DNA of 64,000 bases from Bacteroidota bacterium. Lineage in GTDB: Bacteria > Bacteroidota > Bacteroidia > AKYH767-A > JAHEYN01. The position numbers and the translations under genes were made by a program. The first letter of the stretch is position 1. The number at the start of each line of letters is the position of its first letter. The notes below the pieces were generated by a model. The model saw nothing but the letters and a program-made list of their open reading frames with translations, searched no databases and was not told the origin of the DNA. Positions 28,903-37,994 of the stretch are shown here, piece after piece. The DNA is taken from NCBI GenBank assembly GCA_023251555.1, contig JAHEYN010000004.1:1-64000 (forward strand). The letters are read 5' to 3'.

Positions 28903-30072
28903 ATGGAAAAAGAAAATGTGACAGGCATCATCGGCTCAGGTACCATGGGCAGCGGTATTGCCCAGGCCATTGCCATGGCGCAAAGACAGGTGATACTCTA
29001 TGATACAAACAGGGATGCCCTCGCCCGGGCAAAAAATGAAATTAGTGCCGGCCTGGAAAACCTCCTGCAGAAAGGAAAAATTAATGCCGTGCAAAAGGAA
29101 GATGCTCTCGGGCGCATCCGCTTTGTCTCAGAAACAGCTTCTTTTAAGACCTGCAGCCTGGTAATAGAAGCTATCGTGGAGAATCTCGCGGCCAAGCAGT
29201 CTGTCTTCCGCACGCTGGAAAAGGTTATTTCACCCGGCTGCGTGCTTGCCACTAACACATCTTCGCTTTCGGTTACGGCCATCGCTTCAGTGTGTGAAAT
29301 CCCAGGGAGGGTTATTGGCATGCATTTTTTTAACCCGGCTCATCTTATGCCGCTGGTTGAGATTGTTCCGGGCCTGAATACCGATTCCGGACTTTCACTC
29401 AGAATAAAACAGATGGTCCATGAACTTGGAAAGGTCCCCGTGATCGCCAAAGATACTCCCGGATTTATTGTGAACCGTCTGGCACGTCCTTTTTACGGCG
29501 AAGCTATCCGCATCCTCGAAGAGCAGATAGCTGACATTGCTACTATTGACTGGGCAATGAAAGATGCCGGCGGGTTCCGGATGGGTCCTTTTGAGCTTAT
29601 GGACCTTATCGGCAATGACATTAATTATACCGTAACCGAAACCGTGTGGAGAGAATTATTCTGCGATCCGCGTTATACACCTTCACTCACCCAGAAAAGG
29701 CTCGTGGAAGCGAAACGTTTTGGAAGAAAGTCAGGACAGGGTTATTATGATTATAGTCCCGGCGCAGAGATGCCCATGCCTTTGAAAGACAAACAAACAG
29801 GAGAAAAAATATTTATGAGGATACTCTCCATGTTGGTCAATGAAGCAGCAGATGCGCTGTATCTTGGTATTGCTTCGAAAGAGGACATTGACCTTGCTAT
29901 GACAAGAGGCGTTAATTACCCCAAAGGGTTGCTCAGGTGGGCCGATGAGATCGGTGCTGAAAAGATTCTTGATGTGCTTTCCTCTCTGCGGGAGGAGTAT
30001 GCTGAAAGCCGGTACCGGCCGTCTGTATTGCTTAAAAAGATGGTAAGCGCAGGAGCGAAGTTTTACCTCTGA
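28903..30072 (+). CDS. paaH: 3-hydroxyacyl-CoA dehydrogenase (PaaH-type)
   Basis: This enzyme oxidises 3-hydroxyadipyl-CoA (or similar) with NAD in the last part of phenylacetate breakdown. It has 389 residues. The NAD loop is IGSGTMGSGIAQAIA, the catalytic His is in MHFFNPAHLMPLVE, and the Asn region is DTPGFIVNRLARPFYGEA. A second, shorter C-terminal 3HCDH domain (about residues 290-385) explains the length. It is the last gene of the operon; a weak hairpin follows. The thiolase for the next step could be the one at 59-60 kb, but that is only inference. Confidence 0.92.
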   Translation: MEKENVTGIIGSGTMGSGIAQAIAMAQRQVILYDTNRDALARAKNEISAGLENLLQKGKINAVQKEDALGRIRFVSETASFKTCSLVIEAIVENLAAKQSVFRTLEKVISPGCVLATNTSSLSVTAIASVCEIPGRVIGMHFFNPAHLMPLVEIVPGLNTDSGLSLRIKQMVHELGKVPVIAKDTPGFIVNRLARPFYGEAIRILEEQIADIATIDWAMKDAGGFRMGPFELMDLIGNDINYTVTETVWRELFCDPRYTPSLTQKRLVEAKRFGRKSGQGYYDYSPGAEMPMPLKDKQTGEKIFMRILSMLVNEAADALYLGIASKEDIDLAMTRGVNYPKGLLRWADEIGAEKILDVLSSLREEYAESRYRPSVLLKKMVSAGAKFYL

Positions 30073-30101
30073 TGGGGTGCTGAATACAGCCTTCCGCTGT
30101 C

Positions 30102-30132
30102 TTTGCAGTTAGCTTCTTTATTTCTAATTTTG
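30102..30132 (+). promoter_or_regulatory. Promoter of the MerR-DUF3822-rsmD-coaD operon
   Basis: TTTG, 19 nt, then TAATTTTG: a perfect match to the Bacteroidota consensus, with the ATG 20 nt beyond. Confidence 0.65.
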
Positions 30133-30151
30133 AATATCCGGAAATACCCGC

Positions 30152-30487
30152 ATGCCATACAAGGAAAGAGAACCGCACAAGATCTTCTACACCATAGGCG
30201 AGGTGGCGGAAATGTTCGGGGTTAACACATCCCTGATCCGTTTCTGGGAGAAAGAGTTTGACATGCTTGCCCCGAGAAAAAACAACAAAGGCAACCGCCT
30301 CTTCATCCCTGAAGATATTGAGACATTGCGGCTTATTCACCACCTTGTCAGGGAAAGGGGATTTACCCTGAAGGGTGCGAAAGATCAGTTAAAAAAGAAC
30401 AAGGCAGAAACATTGAATACTTTTGAAATTGCAAAATCGCTCGGGAAACTGAAGGATTTTCTGACAGAGATAAAGAAGGAACTATGA
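30152..30487 (+). CDS. MerR-family transcriptional regulator
   Basis: A 111-residue protein with an N-terminal winged helix-turn-helix of MerR type: FYTIGEVAEMFGVNTSLIRFWEKE, quoted here in part, then NRLFIPEDIETLRLIHHLV and the wing region RGFTLKGAKDQL. A short coiled tail lacks the cysteines of metal sensors, so the signal is unknown. It is translationally coupled to DUF3822 (ATGA). This short type is common in Bacteroidota. It follows the paa operon but has its own strong promoter, so control of paa genes is possible but not shown. Confidence 0.88.
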   Translation: MPYKEREPHKIFYTIGEVAEMFGVNTSLIRFWEKEFDMLAPRKNNKGNRLFIPEDIETLRLIHHLVRERGFTLKGAKDQLKKNKAETLNTFEIAKSLGKLKDFLTEIKKEL

Positions 30488-31365
30488 TTGCACCCGGAGA
30501 AACAATTCTTAAGCCGCTTGTAAGCATAGCGGATAACTCGTTCCGCCCCGAGGATGCGGGTAATTATATGCTCTCTCTCAGGATTTCCGGCGACAATTTC
30601 TCTTTTGCGGTTCTTGATGGAGCCAGGAATAAATACATCATGCTTTTTTCGTATCCTTTCAGGGCCGGTGAAAATCCTGATGAGATTTGCCGGAGATTCA
30701 GGGAAATATGTCTTTCGGAAGATAGACTGCAGCTTAAATATAAATCAGTAAATATTGCATTCGCCGGACGTATTGCCACGCTTGTTCCTTCCGCAGTTTT
30801 TGAAAATGGCAGGGAGGCGTCTTACCTTGCGCTTGTTCATCCTGAACAGGATAAAGAGATTGTTTTGTCCGGGCCTGTGAGAATGGCCGATGCCTGCTGT
30901 GTTTACGGGGCCGAACCCGGCCTTGTCTCGGCCGTGAAGGAATTGTTTCCCGGCGTATCCGTACAGCATCATTGCATGTCCCTGCTCGAAGCGGTGCTGC
31001 AGAAAATGAAAAACGATCCGCATAAGAAAGCAGTGCTGCACATCCAGCCATCTTCTTTTGATATGATCGTTACGGAAAACGGGAAGTTGCTGTTTTATAA
31101 TTCCTTCCCTTACCGTGCCCCCGAAGATTTTATTTATTATGTGCTGTTTGTATTTGAACAGCTCCGCCTGAATCCGGAAGCCTGTGATACAATGCTGCTC
31201 GGGGAGATTGTTAGCAGTTCTTCATTGTACACGATTCTGTATAAGTATGTGAGAAGGGTTTCTTTCGGCATGAGAAACGACAGTTATTCCTACAGCTACG
31301 GTTTTGAAAACCTTCCGCCTCATTTTTACTATAATCTTTTAAATCAGAACCTGTGCGTATCATAA
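30484..31365 (+). CDS. DUF3822 family protein
   Basis: A 293-residue cytoplasmic protein of the Bacteroidota family DUF3822, function unknown. Strings such as YMLSLRISGDNFSFAVLD, VQHHCMSLLEAVL and HIQPSSFDMIVTENGKL suggest two related alpha/beta halves, reminiscent of an actin/ASKHA-like fold without visible ATP motifs; this fold idea is mine. Its ATG overlaps the MerR stop, and its last 13 nt overlap rsmD. The neighbourhood with rsmD and coaD suggests a housekeeping setting. Confidence 0.8.
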   Translation: MIAPGETILKPLVSIADNSFRPEDAGNYMLSLRISGDNFSFAVLDGARNKYIMLFSYPFRAGENPDEICRRFREICLSEDRLQLKYKSVNIAFAGRIATLVPSAVFENGREASYLALVHPEQDKEIVLSGPVRMADACCVYGAEPGLVSAVKELFPGVSVQHHCMSLLEAVLQKMKNDPHKKAVLHIQPSSFDMIVTENGKLLFYNSFPYRAPEDFIYYVLFVFEQLRLNPEACDTMLLGEIVSSSSLYTILYKYVRRVSFGMRNDSYSYSYGFENLPPHFYYNLLNQNLCVS

Positions 31366-31898
31366 GCGGGAATCTCAAGGGGAGGAGGCTGCAGGTCCCG
31401 TCAAACCTTCCGGTAAGGCCTACCACCGATTTTGCAAGGACAGGCATTTTTAATGTAATGGCGAATCATTTTGATTTCGGAGAGGTACGGGTGCTGGATC
31501 TTTTTTCCGGGACCGGGGGCATGACATTTGAATTTATCTCCCGCGGATGCGGCAGCATTGAAGCCGTGGATAACAACTACCACTGTGTGAAATTTATCCG
31601 TGACACGGCTGTAAAGTTCGGCGTTGAGAATGTCAAAGTGCATAAGGCTGCAGCTTCGGCTTTTATGAGGAATACCGAACAGCAGTACGACATAATTTTT
31701 GCCGATCCTCCCTATAACAGGCTTGAAATTCTTCACCTGCCCATGCTGGCATTTGAAAGAAACCTGGTGGCTCCGGGAGGGTGGTTTATCCTTGAGCACC
31801 AGTCTGTTCATGACCTGAAAGGCATGCCGCATTATAAAGACAAGCGTGTATACGGCAACGTGGGGTTTAGTATCTTTGCCAATGAAGAAAATGCATAA
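31353..31898 (+). CDS. rsmD: 16S rRNA (guanine966-N2)-methyltransferase
   Basis: This enzyme methylates G966 of 16S rRNA using SAM. It has 181 residues. It starts with GTG at 31353, giving RIISGNLKGRRLQVP, the family's N-terminus; no better start exists. Motif I is VLDLFSGTGGMTFEF and motif IV is the catalytic FADPPYN. The start lies inside the end of DUF3822 (13-nt overlap), so expression is probably coupled. coaD follows after 12 nt, the common rsmD-coaD arrangement. Confidence 0.95.
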   Translation: MRIISGNLKGRRLQVPSNLPVRPTTDFARTGIFNVMANHFDFGEVRVLDLFSGTGGMTFEFISRGCGSIEAVDNNYHCVKFIRDTAVKFGVENVKVHKAAASAFMRNTEQQYDIIFADPPYNRLEILHLPMLAFERNLVAPGGWFILEHQSVHDLKGMPHYKDKRVYGNVGFSIFANEENA

Positions 31899-31910
31899 GC
31901 ATATTCCCGC

Positions 31911-32378
31911 ATGAAAAGAATCGCTGTCTTTCCCGGATCCTTTGATCCAATCACCACAGGTCACATGAATATTATCGGGCGGGCGCTCCCGTTGTTTGAT
32001 GAGCTTATCATTGCCATAGGGAATAATTCGGAAAAGAAATACTTTTTCCCCATGGAGAAGCGCAAGGCCTGGCTGGAAAGTCTTTTCACGAAAGAAAAGA
32101 AAATAAAGGTGGCCGGTTACAGCGGACTTACGGTCAAATTCTGCGGGAGCATAAAGGCTGCTTATATTGTCCGCGGGATTAGAACAGCAGCCGATTTTGA
32201 GTTTGAGAGGAGTATAGCCCAGATGAACAAAGCAATGGCTCCCGATATAGAAACGGTTTTTATTCTTGCTGAACCCGCCTATTCAGCCGTGGCTTCTACC
32301 ATTGTAAGGGATATTATCCGTAACGGGGGAGATGCCTCGGCTTTTGTTCCCCCGGGGATAAATCTTCAGAAAGCGTAG
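31911..32378 (+). CDS. coaD: Phosphopantetheine adenylyltransferase
   Basis: This enzyme catalyses the penultimate step of coenzyme A synthesis, adding AMP to 4'-phosphopantetheine. The 155-residue length matches the hexameric bacterial family. The nucleotidyltransferase motifs are FPGSFDPITTGHMNII near residue 7 and the C-terminal STIVRD. IVRGIRTAADFEFE is a family signature. It ends the MerR-DUF3822-rsmD operon and overlaps the convergent barrel gene by 13 bp. Confidence 0.97.
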   Translation: MKRIAVFPGSFDPITTGHMNIIGRALPLFDELIIAIGNNSEKKYFFPMEKRKAWLESLFTKEKKIKVAGYSGLTVKFCGSIKAAYIVRGIRTAADFEFERSIAQMNKAMAPDIETVFILAEPAYSAVASTIVRDIIRNGGDASAFVPPGINLQKA

Positions 32379-34024
32379 GAGAGTCCTCCCATTACCTGGA
32401 AGCGCTGAACGGGATAGTTTTCCCATGTGTAATACTTCAGCCCTGCAATATTATTAAAGTTCAGGAAGAAGGACATGATACGGGTATAATTGTATTCCAG
32501 CCCGGCGTTTACATCAACAAATCCGTTTATCTTTTTTGCTTCTGCTGCAGGGGTCATTATCCTTGTGTATCTGCTGCTTACGCCGTAGATATCGGCACGG
32601 GCCACCAGCTTGTCGGCTATGCTGTAATTGCCGCTCAGTGTAATCTGTAGCGCGGGTTTGTGCCAGGCCTTCAGTTCATGTGAGAGCGTATAGTGATGGT
32701 AATCGCCCCTGGCGGAAATCCTGATCTTTTCCGTTTGCTGGTGCGACAATTCGGCATGTATACCCCAGATGACAGCATCATCGTAAATCACCAGGTATTT
32801 GTTCTGCAGACTGCTGGAAACATCCGGGACAAAGAGAGGAAGAAGGCTTACTTCATTGTATTTCCCGGAAACATCAAAAGAAGTATTGTTGCTGAGGGTG
32901 CCTTTGAGTCCTCCTCCTCCTTCGAACCGGTTGTTGGTGTTCTGGATGGTTACAAGGGATTGCGTTCCGAGAAAAGGATTTTCACCGAGCAGACTGCGAA
33001 GGGTATTCTTCCGTATGTTGCCGTCAAGGTACAGGTACCCGATCAGGAATTCTTCTGCGATGTTGTATGAGAAAGTTGCTTTCGGGAAGAAGTGATAAAG
33101 GCTTGCTTCCTTATCCGACTGTACAGAAAAATTAATGCCTGTGAGTACTTTCCATTTATCGCCTGAAGCACTGACATGCGGAACAAGGCTCAGGAGGTTC
33201 TTATTATTCTGTATGAGGAGCTGGTCGTAGGCATAATCCCAACTCACATCTGCCCCGAAAAATTCTGTATTGATAAACTTCCCTGTGACGAGGTTCATTG
33301 AGAGGCCGTCTTCCTGCTTCCCGTAAAAATCACTGAGGTTATAATAATTTACCCGGAAGTCATATCTCAGCCTTGCACTGTCAAGGATATTGCTTTGATG
33401 ACGGAGGAATATTTCGGGAACCTGTATGTTCTGTCTCGTGTCAATCTCATCTGCAGTGGATTTCAGGTCATCAAAGCCGTAATAGTGAAGCACATTCCGG
33501 GTATAGTTGATTCCGCCGGAAAGCGTGGATTTATTATCGAAGAATCTTTTCCCGTATAAGTTTATTTCATTGTCGCTGTATGAACTGTTTCCCGCACCCC
33601 TGATTCCTCCTGAGGAAGAGAGGTGCCTGTAGTGTGTACCCCAGGAATACTCCCTGGAACGGAGGCTGTTCACGAACACTTCGCCGTAAGGAGCATCATT
33701 ATTCCCGAACCCGGCTTTTACCAGGGTCCTGTATAATTTGGAGATGGTTTCATCTTTTATTTTGACAGGCTTAAGCGGTGTTGTCTCGACAGTGGTGCTG
33801 ACCTTCGTTGACGAGATTGGGTATTCAAAGTGCGGAGGCGCTGCTGTGGCCGTATCTTTTTCAGGAAGGCTGCTTATTTTATACGAATCCGAAAGTGTCG
33901 GCTGATAAGGCTTTATCACGTCAATCTGCTCGTTCCCAAGGTCTTTTGTCTGTGCACCTGCATGGGAACAGCAAAGAATAATGGCGGGGGAAAGCAGTAT
34001 ATATAGATATTTATTCACGTTCAA
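32366..34024 (-). CDS. Outer-membrane beta-barrel protein (TonB-receptor-like, no plug seen)
   Basis: A 552-residue exported protein. A signal peptide (ending HAGAQ) is followed by a proline/threonine-rich stretch (VIKPYQPTLSDSYKI), then from about residue 105 alternating amphipathic strands to a C-terminal FQVMGGLSYAF, typical of outer-membrane insertion. Annotators often call such proteins TonB-dependent receptors, but I see no TonB box or plug domain. It starts at TTG (34024) or GTG (34018); both overlap the end of the large TPR gene, so the two are coupled. A joint transport or assembly role is inferred. Confidence 0.72.
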   Translation of the reverse strand: MNVNKYLYILLSPAIILCCSHAGAQTKDLGNEQIDVIKPYQPTLSDSYKISSLPEKDTATAAPPHFEYPISSTKVSTTVETTPLKPVKIKDETISKLYRTLVKAGFGNNDAPYGEVFVNSLRSREYSWGTHYRHLSSSGGIRGAGNSSYSDNEINLYGKRFFDNKSTLSGGINYTRNVLHYYGFDDLKSTADEIDTRQNIQVPEIFLRHQSNILDSARLRYDFRVNYYNLSDFYGKQEDGLSMNLVTGKFINTEFFGADVSWDYAYDQLLIQNNKNLLSLVPHVSASGDKWKVLTGINFSVQSDKEASLYHFFPKATFSYNIAEEFLIGYLYLDGNIRKNTLRSLLGENPFLGTQSLVTIQNTNNRFEGGGGLKGTLSNNTSFDVSGKYNEVSLLPLFVPDVSSSLQNKYLVIYDDAVIWGIHAELSHQQTEKIRISARGDYHHYTLSHELKAWHKPALQITLSGNYSIADKLVARADIYGVSSRYTRIMTPAAEAKKINGFVDVNAGLEYNYTRIMSFFLNFNNIAGLKYYTWENYPVQRFQVMGGLSYAF

Positions 34025-37000
34025 TTCCTCCGTTGGTTGTGTCAGGCGGGCTTACCAGTTTTTCCTGCAGTTCGTTCTGCTGCTGCTGTTTCTCTTTTTC
34101 AATGATCAGGTTCAGTTTGTCGCGGGAGATATTTTTTACCGTGCTGTCGGCACCTTCATAATTATCAAGCAGGCTTTGCAGTGTGGCTTTTGCCTGGAAG
34201 GCATCGCTCTGTGCCATGTAGTTGTCGGACAGCAGCAGGAAACCTTTGGCAATCCACTCATCATAAGAAGGCACCTGGTTCACAAGATCAAAAACGGCTT
34301 TTTCACAATCTTTAAAATGACCTTGCTTATAATAAATGAGGGCGATATTGTATTTTGCTTCCGCCCCCAGTTCGCTGGCAGACTTAGCTGTAGCGGCAAA
34401 TTCGGGAAGAGCTAATTGTACGCTGTCCATGGCAAGTTCTGATTTGCCTGATATCAGGTGTGCCTCTCCTGCAAGCTCCCCGGGTATTTTTTCAAAGGTG
34501 AGAAGTTTGGCAGCAGATTCCACGGCAGACTGATACTTCCCGAGCAGGAAGTTACATTTCATTTTCCCGGCAACGGCTTCCTGGATATTGTTTTTATACT
34601 CGGCAACTTCTTCGAGCGTACTGTAATTTTTAAGGGAATTTTCATATTGCTTCTGCATAAAGTAAATGCCTGCCGTCCTCAGAAGAGCTGTTTCGGTAAA
34701 AGTGTTTTTGGAAGCATTTATAACAAAAGTGTAGGAAGGAAGCGCTTTGTCGTACTCTCTATTCCTGAAATCACATTCGGCCTTGTAAAAATTTGCATTC
34801 AGCACAAAGGCTCCGTCCGGGAATTTAGAAAGATAGGTTTCCATATCCCCCGAAGCATTTTTGCAGTCGTTTTTCATGTAGCGCACCTCGGCCGCTTCGT
34901 ATGTGATGGAATCCTGGGAAGCTTTATCCACATTGGCAAAGGGGACTGTTGCGGCATAAGCGAGATAAGCTTCCGAGTTACCCTGTCCCACATATACATT
35001 TTTAATTCCGACAAGCGCAGATTTTGCTTCAGGCGTAGCCGGGTAGTCGCTGATGACAGTTTTGTATGCTCCCAGGGCCATGGAATCTTCCTTATGGTTA
35101 AAGTATATGAGTGCGATACCCAGCAATGCTTTCTTTACATAGCTGCATTTTGGGAACTGGTCTATAAGTTTTTTATAGTGTGAGAAGGCGCTATCCTCGC
35201 GCCCGGTGAGAAACTCGGCATTGCCCCGTTCGTAAAGCGCATCATCGGAGTAGTTGGATTTGGGAAAAAGAGCGGCAAGGGTATCCAGGGTGCTTATTTT
35301 ATCCTTCAGGCGGTTCTGGAGACCGTAAATTACAGCTCTCTGGAAAAGAGCATAGTCGGCTGAGGCCGCTTTATTCCTGATGGCATCATCATAATATTCG
35401 GCCGCATTGGCAAATTCCCGCTGCATGAGGAAGCCGTCGGCCGTCCTGAGAAGGGCGTCATTATACCTTGCCTTATCCGTTTCTTCTTTGTTTTTCAGGT
35501 ATTTCCTGAACCAGGTTACCGCATTTGCATAATCTTCCATCTTGAAATAACAGTACCCTGTATTGTAATTGGCAGGATTATACAGCGGGAGTTTCAGTGC
35601 GGAAGGTGTGTATAGGAAATCATTGTATGCTTTTATTGCGTCCTCATATTTTTTCAGCCTGTACAGGGCTTCGCCTTTCCAGTATGTGGCGAGAGCAGTA
35701 AGTTTTTCATCAGAATTAAATTCTAAAGATTTGCCGAGCAGGGAAAGGGATTCGTCATTTTTACCGTCATTGAGAAATTCCAGCGCATAGTAGTAGTATG
35801 CTTTCTGTCCGGCGAGTTTTATTTTTTGGGATTTGTTATTTATGTTGTCAATAAACGGGATGGCATCTTTGTAATTTCTGGTGGCCATGAAGATGTCGGC
35901 GAGATACTCGTTTGCCTGGTCGGACCGGGGCGAAGAGGGATAAGCCGCAAGGTATTGTCTGAAAGCATTTACGGCGTCTGCCTGAAGAGAAATTTCATAA
36001 CAGAGTTTTGCATAGCTGAAAAGGGCATCCTCCCGGATATCCTTGTCGAACGTCATCCTGGATGCAAGCCTGAACGCACTTCTTGCATTCTGTTTTTTAT
36101 TAATACTGATGAAACATGAAGCAAGGTGGTAGAAGGTGTTCTGCGATAAAATATCGTTGAGGGGATCTACGTTGGAAAAAGACTCGACTGCTTTTTCATA
36201 ATCTGCAGCCCTGTAGCGGCAATACCCGAGTTCGTAGTAGTCTTCCCTCGTTATTTTCCCGGAAAACTTCTGGTATTCTTCGAGGAACGGGATTGCCTCC
36301 CTGAACTGTCCCATCCGGTAATAGGATTCACCTGCCAGGTGAGTAATTTCCGTGGAGTTCTGCGGGTTGCCCTGTGCAAGCAGGGGTACTGCGTATTCCA
36401 CGAGCTGGCTGTATTTTCCCTGCAGGTAATAAATCTGGGTGATATAGGAAGGAACGAGTACGGAGAATCCTTCGCTGTCTTTTAGTTTCAGGAAGCTTTG
36501 AAGTGCCGTTTCATAGTTTTTGTTTGTGTATGCGATATGCGCATAATAGTAATTTGCAGGAGGAGTGTATTTTGTATCAATGTCTTTTATTTCATAGAAG
36601 GCTTTGCCGGCTTTCTCGTAGTTACCGGTATTAAAGAAGCTGTATCCTGTCTTGAAATAATATTCATGTGATTCTTCTTTTGTGAGAAAGAACAGATCTG
36701 TTTTCTCAAACCATTCTGCAGCAAGTTTGAAACGTTTCTGCCTGTAGTAAAACCTGCCGATCATGAATTTCATTTTTTCGGCTTTGGGACTTTCCGGATA
36801 TTCGGTCACAAAGTTGCTGAGCAGGTATTCGGCATCTTTGTGGAAAAGTTCCATGGCACAAACCGCATAGTAATAAGTGGCATCGGATCTCATTATGGAG
36901 GCGGTGGTGTTTCCTGTTTCGCTTCCTGTCAGTTTGGTGTTATCAAGGATTTTTCCGAAACAGGCCTGTGCCGCTCCGTATTTTTCTTTTGCAAACAGGC

Positions 37001-37121
37001 TGATGCCGTCCCGGAATGCCTGTGCAGGGTCAGTCTTCTCCATGCTTTTCTGCGCTGTGCACGGATGATGCAGGGCTGCCAGAAGCAAAAAGATTAGTAA
37101 GAAGTATCGCCCGGTATGCAT
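34011..37121 (-). CDS. Large exported TPR-repeat protein
   Basis: A 1036-residue periplasmic or outer-membrane-associated protein. The signal peptide ends near HPCTAQ; the Cys there is not in a clear lipobox. The rest is an array of about twenty tetratricopeptide repeats, for example YYFKTGYSFFNTGNYEKAGKAF, shown here in part, and YNALLRTADGF-like units. The pattern fits a long solenoid binding peptides or other proteins, as in outer-membrane assembly or gliding/secretion helpers. It is the first gene of a pair with the barrel protein, overlapping by 14 nt. No enzymatic domain is seen. Confidence 0.82.
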   Translation of the reverse strand: MHTGRYFLLIFLLLAALHHPCTAQKSMEKTDPAQAFRDGISLFAKEKYGAAQACFGKILDNTKLTGSETGNTTASIMRSDATYYYAVCAMELFHKDAEYLLSNFVTEYPESPKAEKMKFMIGRFYYRQKRFKLAAEWFEKTDLFFLTKEESHEYYFKTGYSFFNTGNYEKAGKAFYEIKDIDTKYTPPANYYYAHIAYTNKNYETALQSFLKLKDSEGFSVLVPSYITQIYYLQGKYSQLVEYAVPLLAQGNPQNSTEITHLAGESYYRMGQFREAIPFLEEYQKFSGKITREDYYELGYCRYRAADYEKAVESFSNVDPLNDILSQNTFYHLASCFISINKKQNARSAFRLASRMTFDKDIREDALFSYAKLCYEISLQADAVNAFRQYLAAYPSSPRSDQANEYLADIFMATRNYKDAIPFIDNINNKSQKIKLAGQKAYYYYALEFLNDGKNDESLSLLGKSLEFNSDEKLTALATYWKGEALYRLKKYEDAIKAYNDFLYTPSALKLPLYNPANYNTGYCYFKMEDYANAVTWFRKYLKNKEETDKARYNDALLRTADGFLMQREFANAAEYYDDAIRNKAASADYALFQRAVIYGLQNRLKDKISTLDTLAALFPKSNYSDDALYERGNAEFLTGREDSAFSHYKKLIDQFPKCSYVKKALLGIALIYFNHKEDSMALGAYKTVISDYPATPEAKSALVGIKNVYVGQGNSEAYLAYAATVPFANVDKASQDSITYEAAEVRYMKNDCKNASGDMETYLSKFPDGAFVLNANFYKAECDFRNREYDKALPSYTFVINASKNTFTETALLRTAGIYFMQKQYENSLKNYSTLEEVAEYKNNIQEAVAGKMKCNFLLGKYQSAVESAAKLLTFEKIPGELAGEAHLISGKSELAMDSVQLALPEFAATAKSASELGAEAKYNIALIYYKQGHFKDCEKAVFDLVNQVPSYDEWIAKGFLLLSDNYMAQSDAFQAKATLQSLLDNYEGADSTVKNISRDKLNLIIEKEKQQQQNELQEKLVSPPDTTNGGIERE

Positions 37122-37265
37122 AACTGATTACCCGTATAATGAGGGAATTACGAACAGGCGGTAAATATAATTATATAATACCTCTGCAATTGGAGCAGGA
37201 TTTTGTAGTTTTTAACTTTAGGATGTTAATAGCCTGGCGTATCGGGCAGCCATAAAAATTAATTA

Positions 37266-37273
37266 TACCTTTG
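37266..37273 (+). promoter_or_regulatory. -7 box of ftsE
   Basis: TACCTTTG, a perfect TAnnTTTG, followed by GGAGGG. The -33 element is poor. Confidence 0.45.
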
Positions 37274-37283
37274 GAGGGCATTT

Positions 37284-37994
37284 TTGATCAAGAAGATGAA
37301 AGTAAACATGCCGCTTGATAATATTATCAGCCTTGAACATGTATCTGTGTTCCAGCAGTTAAACCTGGTTTTATCGGATGTTTCTTTTTCTGTAAACAAG
37401 GGTGAGTTTGTGTATCTCATTGGCCGTACGGGGAGCGGCAAAAGCTCATTGCTGAAGACACTTTACGCTGAGCTGCCGGTGGCAGAAGGCGAAGCCTCCA
37501 TTGCAGGTTTCAGCCTGAACCGGCTGAAGAGGAGAGAAATCCCTTACCTGAGGAGAAAGCTGGGTATTATCTTCCAGGATTTCCAGCTGCTCACCGACAG
37601 GACACTGAACGAAAATCTTTTGTTTGTGCTTCGTGCTACCGGGTGGAAAGACAGGAAGCTGATGCAGAAGAGGATACATGATGTTCTCGAAAAAGTACAC
37701 CTTGAAACCAAGGGCTTTAAAATGCCCCATGAGCTTTCCGGGGGTGAACAGCAGCGTGTGGGAATTGCAAGGGCTCTGCTCAATGATCCTGAAGTGATTC
37801 TTGCCGATGAACCTACAGGTAACCTTGACCCTGAAACATCAGACGGGATTATGGCATTGTTGTTCGAGATCAGCCATTCGGGGCGGGCGGTAGTTATGGC
37901 AACCCATAATTATTCTCTCCTGGGGAAATACCCCGCCCGTATTCTCAAGTGTGAAAACGGGAAACTGCTGGACCAGGTTCAGGGGAGTTTCTGA
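37284..37994 (+). CDS. ftsE: Cell-division ABC ATPase FtsE-like
   Basis: The ATPase partner of FtsX, which in other bacteria controls periplasmic cell-wall hydrolases at division. Walker A is GRTGSGKSS near residue 47, the ABC signature is LSGGEQQRVGIARAL, and Walker B is VILADEPTGNLD. The length is 236 residues. Three starts are possible: TTG 37284 (with GGAGGG 5 nt before), ATG 37296 and ATG 37308; the last matches typical family N-termini best. ftsX is not adjacent. A LolD-like export role cannot be excluded. The 3' end overlaps the convergent GT gene by 16 bp. Confidence 0.82.
   Translation: MIKKMKVNMPLDNIISLEHVSVFQQLNLVLSDVSFSVNKGEFVYLIGRTGSGKSSLLKTLYAELPVAEGEASIAGFSLNRLKRREIPYLRRKLGIIFQDFQLLTDRTLNENLLFVLRATGWKDRKLMQKRIHDVLEKVHLETKGFKMPHELSGGEQQRVGIARALLNDPEVILADEPTGNLDPETSDGIMALLFEISHSGRAVVMATHNYSLLGKYPARILKCENGKLLDQVQGSF

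Noticed and set aside
30086-30105. Hairpin ACAGC-CTTCC-GCTGT after paaH as a terminator
   Set aside because: Only a 5-bp stem with a CTTTG tail that doubles as the -33 element of the next promoter.
32366-34024. Calling the barrel a TonB-dependent receptor
   Set aside because: No TonB box or plug domain is visible and the protein is shorter than typical receptors; left as barrel protein.
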